DNA from: Chitinivibrionales bacterium
GTDB taxonomy: Bacteria > Fibrobacterota > Chitinivibrionia > Chitinivibrionales > JANQEN01
DNA length: 8,235 nt
Assembly (NCBI GenBank): GCA_030593665.1
Contig: JAUVGS010000069.1
Coordinates: forward strand, 1-8,235
Direction of reading: 5' to 3'
Part shown: positions 5,223 to 8,235 of the stretch, one piece after another
Numbering within the stretch: position 1 is the stretch's first letter
Layout of the letters: every line of letters begins with the position of its first letter
The notes under the pieces: model-generated
What the model was told of the DNA's origin: nothing
The model's database searches: none
The model's input: the letters and a program-made list of their open reading frames with translations, nothing else
Position numbers and translations under genes: made by a program

Positions 5223-6323
5223 ATGGATCAAATACTGGAAAAAATTAACGAGTTTTCAGAATCGGAACTGGAATCTCTCAAAGAATTCAAAGCAAGAGGA
5301 GGAAAAGCAGCGGCACTGTTAAACCGCAATTTCCCTTCTTCGTTACTTTGGGGACTCGGTGTCCGGCCGGTTCGCATTCTTACCGGTGCAACCGGTGAGG
5401 CTGAGAAAGCCGGTGAAAAACTGGTGCGGCCTGATGTCTGTCCCTTTTGTAAAAGCATCATCGGCAATTTTCTCGAAAAAAAATCTTTGCATGCATTGTG
5501 TAATATGGTTGTCGGTTCAATATCCTGTGATATGATGCGGAGAACCCTTGAGCGTCTCTCGTCGGATATCGGCCTGCCCCTGTTCCCTGTCCAGGTTCCT
5601 GCAACAACAACGAAAGAATCTCTTGAGTACTATACTCGTGGCGTTCGGAACACGATAGACAATATATCTGCCTGGCTGGATGCTGACATAGATTATGACA
5701 AGGTGCGAACCTTTGAAAGGAATCGAATAGAAGCAGCAGGGATTTTAATAAAGTTGTTATATAGCGGGAAGACATCTCCGCTTATAAATCATCACCTTTC
5801 GCATCTCTTTACCTGGTCACAGCCTGATACGTACCTTCAATTTCTCAAAGAGTTGATACCACAGATACCTGCGTATAAAACAGATTATAACATTGTTATA
5901 ACCGGCAGCGTGCTTCTTTTAGAAGATGATACCATACTGCGGTTGGTGGCCGATAATAATTTCGGAGTCGTACCATTGAACAGTTCGGGACTGAATATGG
6001 TTGAAGGGCTGGAGGATATTTCAGATGTACCGGATGATAAAATAATAGCCGGGCTATCACGGATAGCGTTCAGAATGCCGGGAAACATTAGAATACGGCC
6101 GAATAACGAGGTATACGACAGATTATTGGAAGTAATTGAACGAACGGATGCAAAAGGAGTGATTGTAAAAACGCTGTCATTTTGTGACCTGTGGTACACC
6201 GAAAAAGAGCGGCTGAAGCAGGTATTACCGGTTCCTGTCCTCGTGCTGGATACCGGCTATGCTGAAGGTGCCGATGCACAGGTGCAGACGAGGATTGAGA
6301 CTTTTTTAGAGACATTGAGATAA
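5223..6323 (+). CDS. 2-hydroxyacyl-CoA dehydratase family protein, single-domain subunit
   Basis: Cytosolic iron-sulfur protein of 366 residues in the HgdB/FldC/YjiM superfamily. These subunits bind a [4Fe-4S] cluster, or in the double-cubane branch a larger cluster, and perform low-potential reductive chemistry after ATP-driven electron input from an activator ATPase. Seen: DVCPFCKSIIG (Cys73, Cys76) where the family has its first ligand, VGSISCDMMRR (Cys102) for the second, and SFCDLWYTEKERLK (Cys321) for the third, then VPVLVLDTGY and QVQTRIETFLETL, the family's usual C-terminal end. Length is normal for a single subunit. The ATG has no Shine-Dalgarno, unlike the selenium genes, so a short-leader or leaderless message is possible. 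A second, larger member lies about 290 nt downstream and may be its partner. True dehydratase versus double-cubane reductase cannot be decided here. Confidence 0.85.
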   Translation: MDQILEKINEFSESELESLKEFKARGGKAAALLNRNFPSSLLWGLGVRPVRILTGATGEAEKAGEKLVRPDVCPFCKSIIGNFLEKKSLHALCNMVVGSISCDMMRRTLERLSSDIGLPLFPVQVPATTTKESLEYYTRGVRNTIDNISAWLDADIDYDKVRTFERNRIEAAGILIKLLYSGKTSPLINHHLSHLFTWSQPDTYLQFLKELIPQIPAYKTDYNIVITGSVLLLEDDTILRLVADNNFGVVPLNSSGLNMVEGLEDISDVPDDKIIAGLSRIAFRMPGNIRIRPNNEVYDRLLEVIERTDAKGVIVKTLSFCDLWYTEKERLKQVLPVPVLVLDTGYAEGADAQVQTRIETFLETLR

Positions 6324-6471
6324 CTTTATATGATTCTGTTGATTTAATAGGTTTTTTAGAGAGTAGCGTTATGTCAAGTGCCCGAATTTGCTCAAAAACG
6401 GCACTTTGTAGTAACAAATGATAAAATAAATTAGCAAAATTGTATTAAATCAACAGAGTCTTATATAAAGT
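6323..6471. repeat. Imperfect terminal inverted repeat, MITE-like
   Basis: A 27-nt left arm (6323-6349, beginning ACTTTATATGATTCTGTTGA) and a 29-nt right arm (6443-6471) are reverse complements apart from one substitution and two extra bases. They enclose 93 bp of non-coding sequence that holds a nested AAGTGCC/GGCACTT hairpin. The element abuts the TAA of the preceding gene. Size, terminal symmetry and lack of coding potential suggest a miniature inverted-repeat element. No clear target duplication is visible. The alternative is a large structured 3' region of the mRNA. Confidence 0.5.
6440..6467 (+). promoter_or_regulatory. Possible promoter in the right arm of the inverted repeat
   Basis: TTGTAT (6440-6445) and TATATA (6462-6467) are separated by 16 nt and point towards the gene starting at 6612. 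The match is only moderate, and AT-rich sequence produces such pairs by chance. If real, the inverted-repeat element supplies the promoter of the downstream gene. Confidence 0.25.
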
Positions 6472-6532
6472 GCATATGGAGATGGATAAAACTGATACGT
6501 TAGAGTACCGGTATTGCATTTTGTAAATAAAG

Positions 6533-6573
6533 TCGTCCTCGAAAAGAAAGAAGAGAGCCGAGGAAGAGGACGA
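6533..6573 (+). promoter_or_regulatory. Leader hairpin enclosing a purine-rich stretch
   Basis: TCGTCCTC (6533-6540) is a perfect reverse complement of GAGGACGA (6566-6573), with a purine-rich 25-nt loop. An alternative TCCTCG/CGAGGA pairing shares the 5' arm. The GAGGAAGAGGA run is the only Shine-Dalgarno-like sequence before the next gene but lies more than 20 nt from either ATG, so a direct ribosome-binding role is doubtful. Confidence 0.3.
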
Positions 6574-6585
6574 AATTTGTACCAT

Positions 6586-6619
6586 CGAAACACCATGACA
6601 AACGAAACACCATGACAAA
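6586..6619 (+). repeat. 17-bp perfect tandem duplication containing the start codon
   Basis: CGAAACACCATGACAAA occurs twice in direct succession (6586-6602 and 6603-6619), and a third partial CGAAA follows. Each copy carries an ATG. Because 17 is not a multiple of three, the first ATG (6595) opens a six-codon frame that ends in TGA (6613-6615) overlapping the second ATG (6612) as ATGA. Confidence 0.9.
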
Positions 6620-8235
6620 CGAAAAACCACAACGAATAACTTCCCAGGACTGGGAATCGCGCATGGCACATATCCCCCGGGAGTACCGTGAGCAGTGTAC
6701 TTTTCTGCGCCCGTTGATTCCCGGCGGTGTGCAGTACCTGTTCAGCCCCTATGAATATTCATGCCGGGGCGATACCCTGCTTCGCAGGATAAAATTCGAT
6801 TCGGGTCTTGCGTCATTGAGACTCTGGGCGTTTCTTTTTAGTGAAAAGGACCGGTTGTTTCTCGCCAAGGAGAAGGGCTGGAAAATATTCGCCGCAATGA
6901 AAGATCTGGGGCAGGTACCGATTATCTCCTATGCGGTTCCTGAATCGCTCACTTTTTATGCCGACGAACTCTGGTGGGCGCCCTGTTTCTCCGAAGAACC
7001 CCATCTGCTTGACGCTGCCACAGAACTGGGAGCGACTGAGGAGTTATGCTATGTTCGTGCCGCTCTGGGAGCGTATAAAACGCTTGATTATTTTCCAAAA
7101 CCGGACCTTTCATTTGCCGGTGTCGGTTCATGCTGTGATGATTTCTCCGCAGTAATGCAACTGATAGAGTGGCAGGGAAACCCGATACACTGGTGGGAAA
7201 TCCCCACACGATTCGAAGAATCACCGTTGCTGAAAAGCAACACATTCAGAAAGACGCCCCATGGCAATTCTTCCTTTCAGGAGTCAGCGGTTAAGTTTCT
7301 TATCGGTCAATATGAAAATATAGTTAAAAAACTTGAAGAAGTTACGGGCCGGACTATTTCTGAGAACGATCTTCGGGAGAGTGTGAAAGGGTTTAATCGA
7401 ATCAGGGCACTGGTGAGTGAGCTGCGGGAGCTGGTATACACCCGGAAGTGCCCGCCATTACCCGGCCTTGAAATGCTGCTTGCTGAATTTGTCGCGATTC
7501 ATTACTGCAGCGAGCCATGGGAATCAATGCTGGTACTTGAGGATCTTATCACCATGGTAAAAGGGCGGATTGAACGTAATGAAACACCCTTTGAAAATGA
7601 CCCGGTACGGGTATTCTGGGTATCGCCGCCCACTGACGCCGCAGTCATGACCCTTCTTGAGGATTGCGGCGGGTGTGTAACCGGCAGTGAATATATGATT
7701 TCGCACGCATTTTATCCCCTTGATGAATCAAAACCGCCGCTTGAAGCCATTGCCGAAAATTACATGGATGATCCTATGATCGGCGCAAGTGAATTCAGGG
7801 CCAGGCGGATTGCGCAGGAAGCCAAACGTTTCGGCGCAGAAGGGGTCATGATCACCGGTATCTTCGGGGCGAGTCACTGCCCCTTTGAGGAGCGTGTTAT
7901 CTCAGAAGCGGTCCGTAAAGAGCTTGCTATACCGGTCCTTTCCTTTGATATTCCCTATTCGCCGGGAAAGTTGAGCGAGCAGGTGGTTAACCGGGTACAG
8001 GGATTTACCGAGCTGCTGCGGTCGCGGCGTAAGACCACGGTGGCACTCGGCTCACCGCAGTTGACTGAGGTCGAAATGCCCGATAATGAGGATCCCTTTG
8101 AGTATTTCCGCAACTCCATGTCCCGTGAAGTTGATTTTACCCGTGCGGAGAAGAAAAAGGGTAAAAAAATCGTGGGTATTTACTGTGAGTTTACCCCGCG
8201 GGATCTCATTCTTGCGGCCGGCGCCTACCCGGTGT
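6612..8235 (+). CDS. 2-hydroxyacyl-CoA dehydratase family protein, apparent tandem-domain fusion (3' end cut off)
   Basis: At least 541 codons open to the window edge, so the C-terminus is missing. The first domain (about residues 1-460) has the superfamily layout: a VPESLTFYADELWWAP segment, then EELCYVRAALGAY (Cys146) for the first cluster ligand, GVGSCCDDF (Cys174/175) for the second, a helical linker near 240-310, and TGIFGASHCPFEERV (Cys423) for the third, followed by IPVLSFDIPYSPG and a final helix. After an acidic linker, KKIVGIYCEFTPRDLILAAGAYPV (about 519-541) restarts the pattern, matching the usual N-terminal entry of a dehydratase subunit. I infer a two-subunit fusion of perhaps 850-900 residues. 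ATG 6612 is the first start after an upstream in-frame stop; it lacks a good Shine-Dalgarno, and ATG 6663 is the alternative. Substrate unknown; no activator gene is visible. Confidence 0.82.
   Translation, partial: MTNEKPQRITSQDWESRMAHIPREYREQCTFLRPLIPGGVQYLFSPYEYSCRGDTLLRRIKFDSGLASLRLWAFLFSEKDRLFLAKEKGWKIFAAMKDLGQVPIISYAVPESLTFYADELWWAPCFSEEPHLLDAATELGATEELCYVRAALGAYKTLDYFPKPDLSFAGVGSCCDDFSAVMQLIEWQGNPIHWWEIPTRFEESPLLKSNTFRKTPHGNSSFQESAVKFLIGQYENIVKKLEEVTGRTISENDLRESVKGFNRIRALVSELRELVYTRKCPPLPGLEMLLAEFVAIHYCSEPWESMLVLEDLITMVKGRIERNETPFENDPVRVFWVSPPTDAAVMTLLEDCGGCVTGSEYMISHAFYPLDESKPPLEAIAENYMDDPMIGASEFRARRIAQEAKRFGAEGVMITGIFGASHCPFEERVISEAVRKELAIPVLSFDIPYSPGKLSEQVVNRVQGFTELLRSRRKTTVALGSPQLTEVEMPDNEDPFEYFRNSMSREVDFTRAEKKKGKKIVGIYCEFTPRDLILAAGAYPV

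Noticed and set aside
6445..6669. Overlapping minus-strand frames of 73-74 codons before the large dehydratase gene
   Set aside because: They cross the inverted repeat, the tandem duplication and the start of the real gene, and are low-complexity shadows without Shine-Dalgarno support.
1..8235. CRISPR array, transposase or phage genes
   Set aside because: No regularly spaced repeats and no recognisable transposase, integrase or phage protein in any frame.

Overview
This window is a selenium locus followed by genes of the 2-hydroxyacyl-CoA dehydratase family. All recognised genes lie on the + strand. Conventional gene calling would break the first half, because the key codons are in-frame UGAs read as selenocysteine (Sec, U). 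The central evidence is a tRNA-Sec gene (selC, anticodon UCA) at about 2044-2135. On either side of it lie three reading frames that continue smoothly through UGA into recognisable protein sequence.

Region 1 (1-2956): an upstream terminator (12-44) is followed by three secreted selenoproteins. The first (151-1101) is a DNRLRE/CBM96-like protein with two UGAs that give a U-x-x-U motif. The second (1166-1972) and third (2180-2956) are paralogous thioredoxin-fold proteins with U-x-x-C active sites (UPAC and UGFC). The tRNA-Sec gene sits between the second and third. All three proteins begin with a signal peptide, and all end with a type IX-like (Por/T9SS type A) C-terminal sorting domain. A SECIS-like hairpin lies just downstream of each UGA site. 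In the two thioredoxin-like genes the loop starts exactly 17 nt after the UGA.

Region 2 (2957-4860): about 0.58 kb without a gene holds a strong 14-bp hairpin and a near-consensus sigma70 promoter. It is followed by a YedE-family putative selenium transporter (3535-4635) and a small TusA/YedF-like protein (4651-4860), an obvious operon. These probably import selenium and pass it on for selenophosphate and Sec-tRNA synthesis. selA, selB and selD are not in the window.

Region 3 (4861-8235): two proteins of the 2-hydroxyacyl-CoA dehydratase (HgdA/HgdB, FldB/FldC, double-cubane protein) superfamily. One is a single-domain protein (5223-6323). The other is large (6612 to beyond the window end) and appears to be a tandem fusion, since a second domain begins just before the cut. 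Between them lies a MITE-like inverted repeat (6323-6471), and the start of the second gene carries a 17-bp tandem duplication. The dehydratase activator ATPase is not seen.

Organism: an anaerobic, Gram-negative-type bacterium that uses Sec, has strong Shine-Dalgarno sequences and carries secretion C-terminal domains of the kind found in the Fibrobacterota-Chlorobi-Bacteroidota group. Fibrobacterota (Chitinivibrionia/Chitinispirillales-like) is my best guess, but this is inference from style and not from a marker gene.
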